From NCBI RefSeq assembly GCF_000787575.1, contig NW_012236512.1, forward strand, positions 186,001-250,000: a stretch of DNA of 64,000 bases, read 5' to 3'. Each line of letters opens with the position of its first letter. Within the stretch, counting starts at the first letter, position 1. Shown in pieces: positions 38,127 through 48,397 of this stretch. Source of the stretch: Acytostelium subglobosum LB1. Taxonomy: Eukaryota > Evosea > Eumycetozoa > Acytosteliales > Acytosteliaceae. The notes under the pieces are model-generated. The model saw only the letters and a list, made by a program, of their open reading frames with translations, did not search any database and was not told the origin of the DNA. Position numbers and translations under genes: made by a program.

Positions 38127-38297
38127 ATGACCATAAGGTTCGAACTTGATGAGTATGAGGAGATGATAGTTAAGAGAATCAAGTTTAAGCTAAAGGAGGA
38201 GTTTGATGCGGAGTTCCAGAGGTTGGACAAAATCATTGAGAAACAAAAACAATTAATATTAGAGTTATCTTTCGAGAATATTGACATAGGTCAATAG
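38127..38297 (+). CDS. Small charged helical ORF, hypothetical
   Basis: A 56-residue ORF starts with an ATG directly after a good 3' splice site. It encodes an almost entirely helical, highly charged peptide (ELDEYEEMIVKRIKFK, EFQRLDKIIEKQKQL) with heptad spacing, hence a short coiled coil. Codon composition is coding-like. It may be a complete microprotein or the last exon of a gene whose earlier exon I cannot see. Family not recognised. Confidence 0.4.
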   Translation: MTIRFELDEYEEMIVKRIKFKLKEEFDAEFQRLDKIIEKQKQLILELSFENIDIGQ

Positions 38298-38397
38298 CAT
38301 TATTCACCATATAATTTAATTTTAAATCCAAGTAATGGATTATTAATAATAAATTTAATATTTAGAATTTATTAAAATAAAAGGATACCTACTGAAT

Positions 38398-38844
38398 CAC
38401 ATCACCTCTTGCTCATCCTCGTCCTCGTCCTCCTCATATGGTCCCCTTCCTACACATTGATCATATTCTTCAAACTAATTTACATTTGAATGATATGGAC
38501 CACTATGAACTCTCAACAAAAGTATACGAGTTTCCATAGCAACGAGTTATGGGTTCATTCACCATGTAGTCTTTCATCAAAAATGCTTCCATCTTGTAAT
38601 CTATATACCTAATCAAGTCCCATCCCTCCATCCTCATTAAGTAGGGATTCGGCTTGATTGGCAACTCAATCTTCTTGTCTGGCACTCCAGTCTCTGCAAG
38701 TTCTCCAAATTCTTCCTTGTCTTTGAAACCGTCGTACATGATGGCATCAACCACTCTCTTTCCCATCTCACTTGCTTCCAACTCCTGGGTATCCTTTCCA
38801 GATACCTCAGTGATACGTGGATATTCAACTATTGTTGATGACAT
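38398..38844 (-). pseudogene. Decayed member of the 39-43 kb tandem family
   Basis: It starts like its two intact neighbours (VEYPRITEVSGKDT, LEASEMGKRVVDAI). It then jumps directly to a region that in the intact genes lies in the third exon (YDGFKDKEEF, ELPIKPNPYLMRMEGWDL), so the end of exon 1, all of exon 2 and the start of exon 3 have been deleted. The frame stops at 38503. Further on, at about 38398-38440, a run of Glu/Asp codons matches the acidic tail of the intact copies out of frame with the rest. A short fusion peptide of 113 residues could still be made, but the pattern is that of a pseudogene. Confidence 0.75.
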
Positions 38845-38858
38845 AATTAATAAAAACA

Positions 38859-38860
<2 letters not shown>

Positions 38861-38896
<36 letters not shown>
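38861..38896. repeat. TTA trinucleotide microsatellite
   Basis: About twelve TTA units lie just upstream of the pseudogene start. The two intact paralogues have only short TATTA runs at the same place. Confidence 0.9.
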
Positions 38897-38897
<1 letters not shown>

Positions 38898-39109
38898 TGT
38901 TTGAATGAATTAATGAATGAATGATTGAGTACTTTATAGGATGTGTATAGCTTCGAGGAGGGAAAAGGTGGCTATCTTCCGATCATTCATTCTTTCTATC
39001 ATAGTAAATGTAAACATGAAGATATATATTGATTGGTTGATTGAAGTGTATGATTATGTAGAATGACCATTCTGTGTCTTAGCTCAAATGATCCCATTTC
39101 ATTCCAACC

Positions 39110-39408
39110 TTTACTGATGGAAGCGGTAACCTTCACAACAACAACAGCAATAGCAACAACTCATCAGGTTTGGGCCTATCTGGAAACACCATACCATCTA
39201 CTCTGATGAAGCAAGATACAGTGCTGTCAAACTTTCTCAACACTGACTCTGATTGGTTGGGTGCTCATCATAACACTGGTGCCGGTGGCAACAACAACAG
39301 TCAATACTTCCTTAGGTCATCGTTCTCCAATGGTGTATCTTCACAGTTTGGTTCTATACTTCAAACCATGCCATCTGATCTGTTGAACATCAACCGACAG
39401 AGCATGCT
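39110..39408 (+). pseudogene. Orphan coding-like fragment inserted upstream of the pseudogene
   Basis: This plus-strand stretch is open and codon-biased, encoding an Asn/Ser/Gly-rich peptide with an apparently structured part (TLMKQDTVLSNFLNTDSDWL, then SQFGSILQTMPSDLLNINR). It has no start codon in front and no end of its own. The flanks on both sides align with the uninterrupted upstream regions of the two intact family members. It therefore seems to be a piece of another gene inserted there. Parent gene not identified in the window. Confidence 0.5.
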
Positions 39409-39450
39409 ACACTTATTATTGGGCACGATACCAAGGGTCTCAATAACATC
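39407..39450. promoter_or_regulatory. Decayed copy of the family upstream block
   Basis: ACACTTATT followed by GATACCAAGGGTC corresponds to the conserved blocks at 41571 and 43813. It is less well preserved, in keeping with the decay of the gene it once served. Confidence 0.45.
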
Positions 39451-39495
39451 AATAGGTTTAATTAAGAATTCCATCGTCTCCCTCGTCACCATTGC

Positions 39496-41315
39496 CTATT
39501 GCTCGTCCTCGTCCGACTCCTCCCACCAATAGTTCTCGTCCTCCTCCTGAACTTGATCCTCCTCACCAAATTCCTCCTCCTCCTCGTCCTCTTCCTGGTC
39601 TCCTTCCGCAGCCTCAGCTATGATTGATGGTTCTGGAACGACCATGAACTCCACAAAGAATAAGTGGCTCTGGTATGACATTGCGGTGATCTTGAAATCC
39701 ATAATAGTAACATTCTTGAAGGTCTTGCTCACAGCAAATCCAGACTTGAACACAAACCTTTGATTGGTAGAGCCATCATATGTGTTGCCCTGGGGATAGG
39801 ATCTTAGTGCTCCATACTTGTACTTGATGGGGTTCAACTCAAACTTGAATGGGTTGCCATCTCCATCAGATCCAGTCAGTTCAATAATCTTCTGATCATT
39901 CTCATACTGGCCGTAGAAACGAAGTGTGATGTTCCTGGGCTGGTCCAGAGTGATGATGTAGTTCCTCATCTCGACCAATGAATACGGGTTGCCTTGGCAG
40001 AGAGTGATGGGTTCAACCCAGTCTCCTCTCTCCATTCGGTAATCGCCCAATCCAGACTTGTTAAAGCTATGCCTGAACAAGTCCCTGCCATCCATCCTCA
40101 TGATGTAGGCGCTAGGCATGTTTGGCAACTTGATCTCCTTCTCTGGCACACCATCTTCAGGGATAGACTCAAACATCTCCTTGTCATTAGCTCCGTTGTA
40201 CATGATCAGTGGCACTGGATACATGAACACATCACTCTTGAGCAACAAGTGGGCAGTATCCTTGAAGCCATCGTATCCATCATTGGGGTGTGCGTGGTAG
40301 GCGATGAGTGAAAGGCCTCGTGTGATCTTCTCATGCAACTTCTCAGAGTTGGACTTGACACCATTTGGTGATAACTTGTCCGGCTTCCTTCCCGACACAA
40401 ATATCTCATCATAGTTGAGTTGATACCAGAAGGCCTTAAGTATGATGGATGTATGACATAGTTTGGTGTATGAGCAGTTAGTGAGTGTATCAGTGATAGG
40501 AATTATTCCAATGTTGGACTGATTGACTGATTCTTGAAATACATACATTGATCAGTCCATGCAATGAGATATCCACAAACAATGCTTCAACATAAAACTT
40601 GACGACAAATTGAAGGTACTTGGGATTGGCACAGAAGTTCTTCAGGGCTCGACTGTGATCGCGAACCAATGCAATCTTGGTTCGGATGTCTGATAGGAAG
40701 TCAGCCTTGATCACTTCATTATGCTCCAGCTTGTAGACCAACGCAGCCAGGTCAGACTTCATATCACCACAGGAGCCCCTCAAGTTCTCCAGAACAGTGC
40801 CACAGATATCAGTCCACATTCTGATCTCACTGTCCTTGATCTTTGAATCAATGATTCCAATGATCTCCTTCTTCAACTCTGACAACTTCTTGTCCAACTC
40901 CTCCTTTGTTACCTCATCAGCTGGGGATGCACGTTTCCAAAACAACTGGAACACACCTTGCATCAATGATCCAATCACTGGGATACATCCACTATTGATT
41001 GATTGGTTGTGTGAGTGTTTGAATGATCATGTGATGGAATGTTTGATCATGTGAGGTGACTTACATGACTGATTGGAAGATGATGTTGATATCTTCTTTG
41101 TCAACTTTGAGGCCATCCTTCTTGATATCGGCAACGACTTGGAATGGATCCTTGATGTCCAACGCATTGCACATCATACAGAATGGAATGATTTGCATTG
41201 GATTCTTCTTGATTGCATCAACCACTCTCTTGCCCATCTCACTGGCCTCCAGCTCCTCGGTATCCTTTCCAGACACATCAGTGATACGTGGATAATCAAC
41301 TAATGTTGATGTCAT
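39496..41315 (-). CDS. Tandem-family protein with Cry-like helical N-terminal region, copy 1
   Basis: Three exons, 41315-41065, 40991-40547 and 40434-39496, give 544 residues. Residues 1-80 are conserved and mostly helical. From about 84, IGCIPVIGSLMQGVFQLFW followed by long amphipathic helices (ELDKKLSELKKEIIGIIDSKI) resembles the seven-helix pore-forming N-domain of insecticidal delta-endotoxins, where a P-x-x-G hydrophobic hairpin precedes LFWP and helices. This is a pattern match only. The region 233-500 is predicted beta-rich (ITLRFYGQY, FVFKSGFAVSKTF) and is followed by a Glu/Asp tail. There is no signal peptide. It could be a cytosolic or non-classically released defence or cell-recognition protein, or unrelated to toxins. 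The domain order is shared with copy 2. Confidence 0.72.
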
Positions 41316-41570
41316 AATTAATTAAAGTATATTAATATTAGTTGTTTGTTTGAATGAATGAATGAATGAATGAGTATAATATGATATCATATAAGGAAGT
41401 TGATGGATGACGAAGAGGTGGCCATCCTCAGCTCATTAATTAAACCTTTTAATCTTTGTACTTGTGATTGGGATGGATATTGATTGATTGATTGGTTGAT
41501 TGGAAGTGTGTGAATGTGTAGAATGACCATGAATGAAGATGGCTCACATGATCACTTTTAATTTGGCCTA

Positions 41571-41619
41571 CACTTATTGATNGGGGCTATACCAAAGGTC
41601 ACCAATCATAATGCAAAGG
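41571..41619. promoter_or_regulatory. Conserved upstream block, copy 1
   Basis: About 260-300 bases upstream of the copy 1 ATG is a block reading CACTTATTGA then GGGGCTATACCAAAGG and TCACCAATCATAATGCAAA. It recurs almost identically upstream of copy 2 while surrounding sequence has diverged, so a regulatory role is likely. One undetermined base lies at 41582. Confidence 0.55.
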
Positions 41620-41697
41620 ACTATGATATCATCATCACCTTTATCATTATATTTAATAAGTTTTCCATTAATTGGAATTTATTAAAATACCTGGATC

Positions 41698-43482
41698 CTA
41701 CTCATTCACCACTTCATCCTCGTCAGCCTCCTCCTCCCAATTGTCCTCATCATCCTCCTGAACCTGATCCTGTTCTTCCTCCTCCTCTTCTTCCTCCTGA
41801 TCTTCTACCTCAGCCTCATCGACGTTTGCTGGATCTGGAACAACCATGAACTCCACAAAGAACAAGTGACTGTGGAATGATGTTGCTCTGATCTTGAAAT
41901 CCATCATCTTTACATTCTTGAAGGTCTTGCTCACAGCAAATCCAGACTTGAACACAAACCTTTGATTAGTAGAACCTTCATATATACGGCCCTGCTTATA
42001 AGTTCTCAATGCGCCATACTTGTACTTGGTGGGGTTCAACTCATACTTGAACGAGTGGCCCTCACCGTCCATACCGGTTAGCTCAAGATTCTTCTGGTCG
42101 TTGTGATACTGGCCATAGAAGCGAAGGGTGATGTTCCTGGGTTGGTCTAAGGAGATGGTGTAGTTCCTCATCTCAACCAATAAATAGGGGTTGCCCTGGC
42201 AGCCAGAGATGGCTTCAACCATACCGTCTCGCTCCATTACACTATCCAACCTGTGAGAGCCATCCCTAAACAAGTCCCTGCCATCCATCCTCATGATATA
42301 GGCATTGGGCAAGATGGGCAACTCAATCTTCTTGTCTGGAACGCCATCCTTGGGTAATTCCTGAAAGAATTCCGTGTCCTTGTCATGGTCGTACATGATC
42401 AATTGCACCGGATACATGAATACATCACTCTTGAGTAACATGTGGGCAGACTCGGAGAAGCCATCATATCCATCATCGGGGTGTGCGTGGTAGGCGATGA
42501 GTGAGAGGCCACGCATGATCTTCTCATGTAACTTCTCCGAGTTGGACTTGACACCATTTGGTGATAACTTGTCCGGCTTCCTTCCAGACACGAATATCTC
42601 ATCATAGTTGAGTTGATACCAGAAGGCCTAATGTTTGATTGTTTGATGTATGAGTGTGTGTTAGTGAGTGATTGGAATTGTTCCAATGTTGGACTGATTG
42701 ACTGATTGCTCAAATACATACATTGATCAGTCCATGCAATGAGATATCAATGAACAATGCTTCAACGTAGAATTTGACGACAAATTGAAGGTACTTGGGA
42801 TTGGCACAGAAGTTCTTCAGGGCTCGACTGTGGTCACGAACCAATGCAATCTTGGTTCGGATGTCAGACAAGAAGTCAGCCTTGATCACTTCTTTGTGGT
42901 CCAGCTTGTAGACAAGTGCGGCCAGGTCCGACTTCATATCACCACAAGAGCCCCTCAAGTTCTCCAGAACAGTGCCACAGATATCAGTCCACATTCTGAT
43001 CTCACTGTCCTTGATCTTTGAATCAATGATTCCAATGATCTCCTTCTTCAACTCAGACAACTTCTTGTCCAACTCCTCCTTGGTCACCTCATCAGCAGGC
43101 GAGGCACGTTTCCAAAACAACTGGAACACACCTTGCATCAATGATCCAATCACTGGGATACATCCACTATTGATTGATTGGTTGTGTGAGTGATCGTGTG
43201 ATGGGATGATTGATTATGTGAGGTGACTTACACGACTGATTCGAAGATGATTTTGACGTCTTCTTTGTCAACTTTGAGACCATCTCTCTGGATGTCGGCC
43301 ACCACTTGGAATGGATCTTTAATATCAATGGCATTGCACATCATACAGAATGGTATGATTTGCATTGGATTCTTCTTGATTGCATCAACAACTCTCTTGC
43401 CCATCTCACTGGCCTCCAACTCCTCTGTATCCTTTCCAGACACCTCCGTGATACGTGGATATTCAACCAATGTTGTTGACAT
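41698..43482 (-). CDS. Tandem-family protein with Cry-like helical N-terminal region, copy 2
   Basis: Exons 43482-43232, 43166-42722 and 42627-41698 match copy 1 exactly in phase, and the first two exons match in length (251 and 445 bases), giving 541 residues. The second exon is almost identical at protein level between copies (PVIGSLMQGVFQLFWKR onward differs in very few residues). The third exon differs more, particularly around 280-360 and in the acidic tail. This pattern suggests recent duplication or conversion of the helical part with divergence in the beta-rich part, which would be the recognition half if the delta-endotoxin comparison holds. It has no signal peptide and no transmembrane helix other than the weak hairpin. 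Function unknown. Confidence 0.72.
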
Positions 43483-44280
43483 AATTAATGTATATTATTA
43501 TTATTATGTAAATATATTTATAAGTTTGAATGAATTAATGAATGATTGGAATTGGATTGTTGGAGAATAATTAAAATGGATTGTAGGATGGATGGATGGA
43601 AGGATGCTGATTGATATTGATTGATGAGGATGTGGATGGATGTGGAGGAGCCCTACTGGTCATCATTCATTCAAGCATTCACTCACTCACTTACCAATCT
43701 TCGTACATGTGATAGTTGGATAAAGAGATTGATTGATTGGTTGGATGATGGGCGTGTGTGAAGTTGTAGAAAGACCATGAATGAGGAGTCATTTAATTTG
43801 CTTTGGCCAACAACACTTATAAGTGAGTGGGGCTATACCAAGGGTCACCAATCATAATGCAAATGATAATATATATTATATAATCTTCAACATTGTGAAT
43901 ATGTATATTTGTTACCAAGTCTTGATTAATGTTGTGCGATTTCATTTTGTTTGATCAAACATATGATATCGTCATCATTCATTAATATGTAAGCCCATGT
44001 GGCTAGCTTGACTTATTCAACCCATATAATATAATATTATCTGTAATCTAATTATCTGTATGACATAAAGTATTTGAATGAATGAAACCATTGTGGACTT
44101 GTATCTTCAAAATCGCACTCACACACTGTTGTTCGAACTTTCAAAGAAGCTGATCGGCATCCAACCCATGTTTGAGGTCCCTTGACCTGGGTTATTCATT
44201 CAATTACAATCTTGAAACAAGTTATTCATGTACATATATATATAATAAACTTAACTAAACTAAACAAAGAAAGAAAGAAT
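43483..44280. other. Intergenic region between family copy 2 and kelch gene
   Basis: 798 bases. The left half carries GGATGGATGG and GATTGATT repeats and the conserved block at 43813-43863. The right half is AT-rich up to the ATG at 44281. No ORF or RNA recognised. Confidence 0.5.
43813..43863. promoter_or_regulatory. Conserved upstream block, copy 2
   Basis: ACACTTATAAGTGAGTGGGG continues into CTATACCAAGGG and TCACCAATCATAATGCAAA, matching the block upstream of copy 1. It lies about 330-380 bases upstream of the copy 2 start codon. Confidence 0.55.
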
Positions 44281-46065
44281 ATGTGGAGAGTAGAGACATG
44301 CTCGAATGAGCCTTACCCTAGATGTGCACATCAATGTGATGTTGTTGGCGACTATGTATATATGTTTGGAGGATGGACTGATGAGAACCAGATGCTTAAC
44401 GATCTACACAGGTTCAATATAGGTATATATAACTTATATATCATACACATGAACGAACGAACAATCACTCACTCAATCACTCAATCACTCACTTACTCAA
44501 TCAATCAAAGATACTTGGGAATGGGAGGAGATTAGACCACAGGAACAGAATCAACCGATCATTGCGAGGAATGGACATACACTTACAACTTATAATAAGA
44601 TGTTGGTGTTGTTTGGTGGAGGATCATTCGCTGGATTCTTGAATGATGTTGCAACGTTTGATACAGAGACACAGAGATGGATACATCAGAATACAGAGGG
44701 CGCCATTCCATCAGGCCGTTCAAAGCACTCGGCATCAATAGTGGGCACGTACTTGTATGTGTTTGGAGGAGGCGATGGTGTAAGACTGCACAATGATCTA
44801 TATTGTCTTGATCTTGGTACGATGCACTGGGCGTTGGTCGAGGCCAAAGGACAAGCACCATCACCGCGCTGGGGTCACACAATGGTTGCGCTCGACTCCA
44901 AGCGATTGCTAATCTTTGGAGGTCACTCAGGAACAAGGCGATTGAATGACTTGCACATGTTTGATATTGGTAAGGGTCCTCACTTTGGTGATCGATCAAT
45001 AATGGAACCATTCCACTCACTCACTCTCACATCAATCAATCAATTACAGAGACGAATCAATGGTCTCAGCCACAGATAATGTCGGAGCCTGCGGAGACAC
45101 CTCAGCCACGTGCTGGACACACGGCATCAATGATTGGACCGTACATGGTTGTGTTTGGTGGAGGCGATGGACATATATTGGATGACTTTGTTGGACTGGA
45201 CACGAGGACATGGCGATGGTGGAAAATAATGCCCGATACACCAGGCGGACGATGTGCACATTCAAGCAGTGTGATCAAAGATAAGCTGGTGATATTCGGT
45301 GGTGGAAATGGTCTACATTGCATTAGGAAGATGGTAGTGTTCTCAAACATTGATAACATTGATTCATTATATCAACAATCAAGACTTAAAGGTGGCAATC
45401 ATTATATTGATAACAACAATAATAGCAACGATAGTAACAACAACAACAATAATAACAACAATAATAATAGTGGAACACCAAACAAAAAGGTAGTAACAAC
45501 TCCAAAGAAGTTGGTAAAGGCTGATGTCAACGAGTCCTTGCTATCATCAACAATTGAATCACTGGCAAAGAAGGTACAGGATATCAACAGTCGTCCTGCC
45601 AATCACAATGAACCCCAACAACCGCCACAGCCACAGCAGCCGCAGCCACAGCAACAGCCACAGTCACATCCACAACCAAAAATACTGGCGACAAACATTG
45701 ACAAACTACAAGATAGTTGTCTCACTGATCGAGAGAGAAGAGGTATGATTCCATCATCATTACTCAATCATTCATGATGACTAACCCATCATCAATCAAT
45801 CATCTTAGACATCAAATCATTCTTGACAAACATTGGAATGAACAAGTTTATTAATAGGTTCATTGAGGAGGAGATTGATACGACTGTATTACACATGCTC
45901 AATGAGGATCATTTGAAGCAGTTGGGTATCACTCTACTTGGTGACAGATTGGCAATAATCAAGGGTATCCGAGAATCATCACTTTACATCTTCAAAGGCT
46001 TACCTCCACTCCCAATAGACATCGATCCCAACTTCAAGATGGTGGACGACAAGATAGACTTGTAA
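44281..46065 (+). CDS. Kelch-repeat protein with C-terminal SAM domain
   Basis: Four exons, 44281-44422, 44511-44969, 45050-45742 and 45809-46065, give 516 residues. Residues 1-340 contain about six kelch motifs forming a beta-propeller, each with a GG doublet and distant aromatic (YVYMFGGWTDENQMLNDLHRF, LLIFGGHSG, VVFGGGDGHILDDF). A low-complexity linker follows: an Asn run and a Pro/Gln run (PQQPPQPQQPQPQQQP). The last exon codes a SAM domain (IKSFLTNIGMNKFINRFIEEEID..HLKQLGITLLGDRLAIIKGI). Kelch-SAM is an uncommon combination. SAM domains oligomerise or bind partners, so a scaffold role is plausible. All introns carry sense-strand TCAA/TCAC repeats. Confidence 0.87.
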
Positions 46066-46102
46066 ATAGATAGATATTATTATATATTATATGTATATTG
46101 TA

Positions 46103-48397
46103 TTAAAGTATTAACAGATATGTTGAAAGTACAACCAAGAGGATTGGTATCAGGTTCATCTGTTGTTGGAACAGTCGTGGCGACGCGGAATTGGAGTTCT
46201 CCTCGCCATCCTCTTGGACATTGATTGGTGGCGGTATAAATCGTCCTTGAGCAATGCGGCCAATGTAGAAGGTGCCTTGGAACTCGCCAAGGTCGGAACC
46301 AAACTGGATGCCATCGATCTCTGCACCCTCCCAGATACCAAAGTCAATGAATGGGATGTTGAGCTCGATCCATTGGTTGGCGGGGAACGTGCCGCCCATG
46401 TACTCGGCAAGACCCAGTGGCTGCACGGGCTTGCCCTCCACGGTCAGGTAGATGCTTGCCTTGACCTGGCGAGGCGGGTCGTTGTTGTCATTGTTGGCGT
46501 TCTGATTGGGATACTGGAAGAGCGGGTTGGGCGCGTACAGCATGTTGAAGACGATTCCATCGAACATGTTCAGATCGGACGTTCCGTTCTTGAAGCCCAG
46601 CGCCACTCTCGACGTCGGATGGATGACCCAGGAGAGGGTCTGGCGGCCACGGAACAGGACGTCTTTGTTGTTAAAGTCCACCGAGCCGTAGCTGTAGTTC
46701 TCGACCTCGGCCGACATCACACCCTTGGAGAACACCGAGTCAAAGTCCTCCAGACACGTTGAGCCGTTGTTGACACTGATGTCGTCCAGGTAGATGATGC
46801 CAGTGTACTCGTGCACGACCTCGTTGATGAAGAAGCCGTCAAAGTATTGGGTGGTAGGCGGGTTCACCTGGAACTTGTCCAGAGGGATCGCCACACGATA
46901 CCATGTGAACACTTGCATGCCTCCCGTAAGGTACTCATTGAGGTTGATAGCGCCCACCTTTGTTCGGTTGGACGTCAGCCAGATCTGGAACTCCTGCGTG
47001 CCGAACGCACCTCCATTGATCCAGAACGAGAGGAACTTGTACTTGCCGCGGGCGAATGGCTTCTTGACCTGGAAGTAGATCTGTGTGTTGTCCTTCAGGT
47101 CGAACGAGTAGCTGTTGAAGCCACGATGTGTCATGGTCGTGCTGTGATTGCTGTGGAACGAAATGGACATATCTCTCCAGGGTGACTGCATCGTGTCGTT
47201 GTAGATCCACTCGGGACGGTAGTTGGTGCAGTTTGCGTTGTAGAAGTTCTGTGGGACGTTCGGGCGGTGCCATGGGTCGGACGAGTCGGTGTTGTTGCAG
47301 CTCTCCTCGTCTGGAAGGATCTCGATCGCGCGGATGAGCGAGGACGCTGGGAAGGCGGGACCGGCGCCCAAAAGACGCATGTTATTCACGTAGTTGGACA
47401 CAAAGTACTCGACGCTCTCGGTGGTGATTGGGTTGGCGGTGGTACCAATCGAGGCGTTGTTCACATAGAAGTCAATGCGATACTGTGTCCATGAGATCAT
47501 GTAGGTGTTGTATCTGTTGCTTGGCTCCAGACCTGGGATGGACTTGATCGTCTCTGACACGGTCTTGCCTTTAGATATCACACCATAGTGCACTGGATGA
47601 GTGATATTGGAACCATCGATCATTATATACATTGAGCTCTCAAGGCCCTGATTGCCATCGGTGGCGTAGCATTTGGTCACCGTTCCTGGGACATTGTCCG
47701 CCTTGACCGTGCATGTGAAGTTGCCAAAGGGATAACGTGAACCAATCTTGGCTTCTGCACAGACGTAGTTGGCGCGACAGTCACTAGTAACACAGTTGTC
47801 CACGGTCAGTGACATGACGGCGATCTTTTGGTCGCGGGTAAAGTTGACTAGAGTTGGCTGCAGGCCGCAGTTGATGTAGGAGAACTTGCGACCATCGATT
47901 GCTGGCTCAATCGCATCGGATCCGTTGAACCATGACTTGAAAGGTGGCGGGCAACCGACCAACGTGCCATTCACATTCGATCCATTCAGTGGCTTAACGG
48001 TTGGCTTGATCGTTGGCTTGATAGTTGGCTTTATGGTTGGTTTGATCGTCGGCTTGACGGGAGTGGGCGTTGACGGCTTGGGTGTTGTCGCTGGGGGTGA
48101 CGACGATGAGTGGTCTGGCGTCGTTGAATGAGCCGTCGAGTCCGGCTTGGTGGACGAGGTTGTAGTTGGCTCATGTGAGCTTGTATTTGATGTTGTTGAG
48201 GGTGTTGATGATGTTGATGATGGATGAGATGATGATGAAGGAGTAGTCTCGGCTGGGGCTGAAGTTGTCGATGCGGCTGGGGTTGGTGTTGGTGTTGGGG
48301 TTGGAGATGGTGTTGTTGCCGTCTCATTTGCAGCGCGTACTACCAATGTCAAAGTCAATAGCAACAGTATAACTGTTGCCAAAGTACAACTCTTCAT
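46103..48397 (-). CDS. GPI-anchored mucin-like protein with GH16-type fold, probably non-catalytic
   Basis: A 764-residue single exon. Signal peptide 1-22. Residues 25-145 are Thr/Ser/Pro-rich (PTPTPTPTP, then repeated PTIK units), a heavily O-glycosylated stalk. Residues about 150-385 resemble a glycoside hydrolase 16/concanavalin-A-like jelly roll with Cys pairs (INCGLQP, NYVCAEAKIGSRYPFGNFTC, SWTQYRIDFYVN). The usual E-x-D-x-x-E catalytic segment is replaced by GNQGLESSMY, so hydrolase activity is doubtful. Two further beta-sandwich modules (about 400-560 and 565-735, with YFDGFFINEV and FDGIVFNMLY) look like carbohydrate-binding domains. The C-terminus (SAS then LIPILLVVLSTYLLIL) is a GPI signal. 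Probably a cell-surface cellulose or glucan binding protein. Confidence 0.75.
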   Translation of the reverse strand: MKSCTLATVILLLLTLTLVVRAANETATTPSPTPTPTPTPAASTTSAPAETTPSSSSHPSSTSSTPSTTSNTSSHEPTTTSSTKPDSTAHSTTPDHSSSSPPATTPKPSTPTPVKPTIKPTIKPTIKPTIKPTVKPLNGSNVNGTLVGCPPPFKSWFNGSDAIEPAIDGRKFSYINCGLQPTLVNFTRDQKIAVMSLTVDNCVTSDCRANYVCAEAKIGSRYPFGNFTCTVKADNVPGTVTKCYATDGNQGLESSMYIMIDGSNITHPVHYGVISKGKTVSETIKSIPGLEPSNRYNTYMISWTQYRIDFYVNNASIGTTANPITTESVEYFVSNYVNNMRLLGAGPAFPASSLIRAIEILPDEESCNNTDSSDPWHRPNVPQNFYNANCTNYRPEWIYNDTMQSPWRDMSISFHSNHSTTMTHRGFNSYSFDLKDNTQIYFQVKKPFARGKYKFLSFWINGGAFGTQEFQIWLTSNRTKVGAINLNEYLTGGMQVFTWYRVAIPLDKFQVNPPTTQYFDGFFINEVVHEYTGIIYLDDISVNNGSTCLEDFDSVFSKGVMSAEVENYSYGSVDFNNKDVLFRGRQTLSWVIHPTSRVALGFKNGTSDLNMFDGIVFNMLYAPNPLFQYPNQNANNDNNDPPRQVKASIYLTVEGKPVQPLGLAEYMGGTFPANQWIELNIPFIDFGIWEGAEIDGIQFGSDLGEFQGTFYIGRIAQGRFIPPPINVQEDGEENSNSASPRLFQQQMNLIPILLVVLSTYLLIL

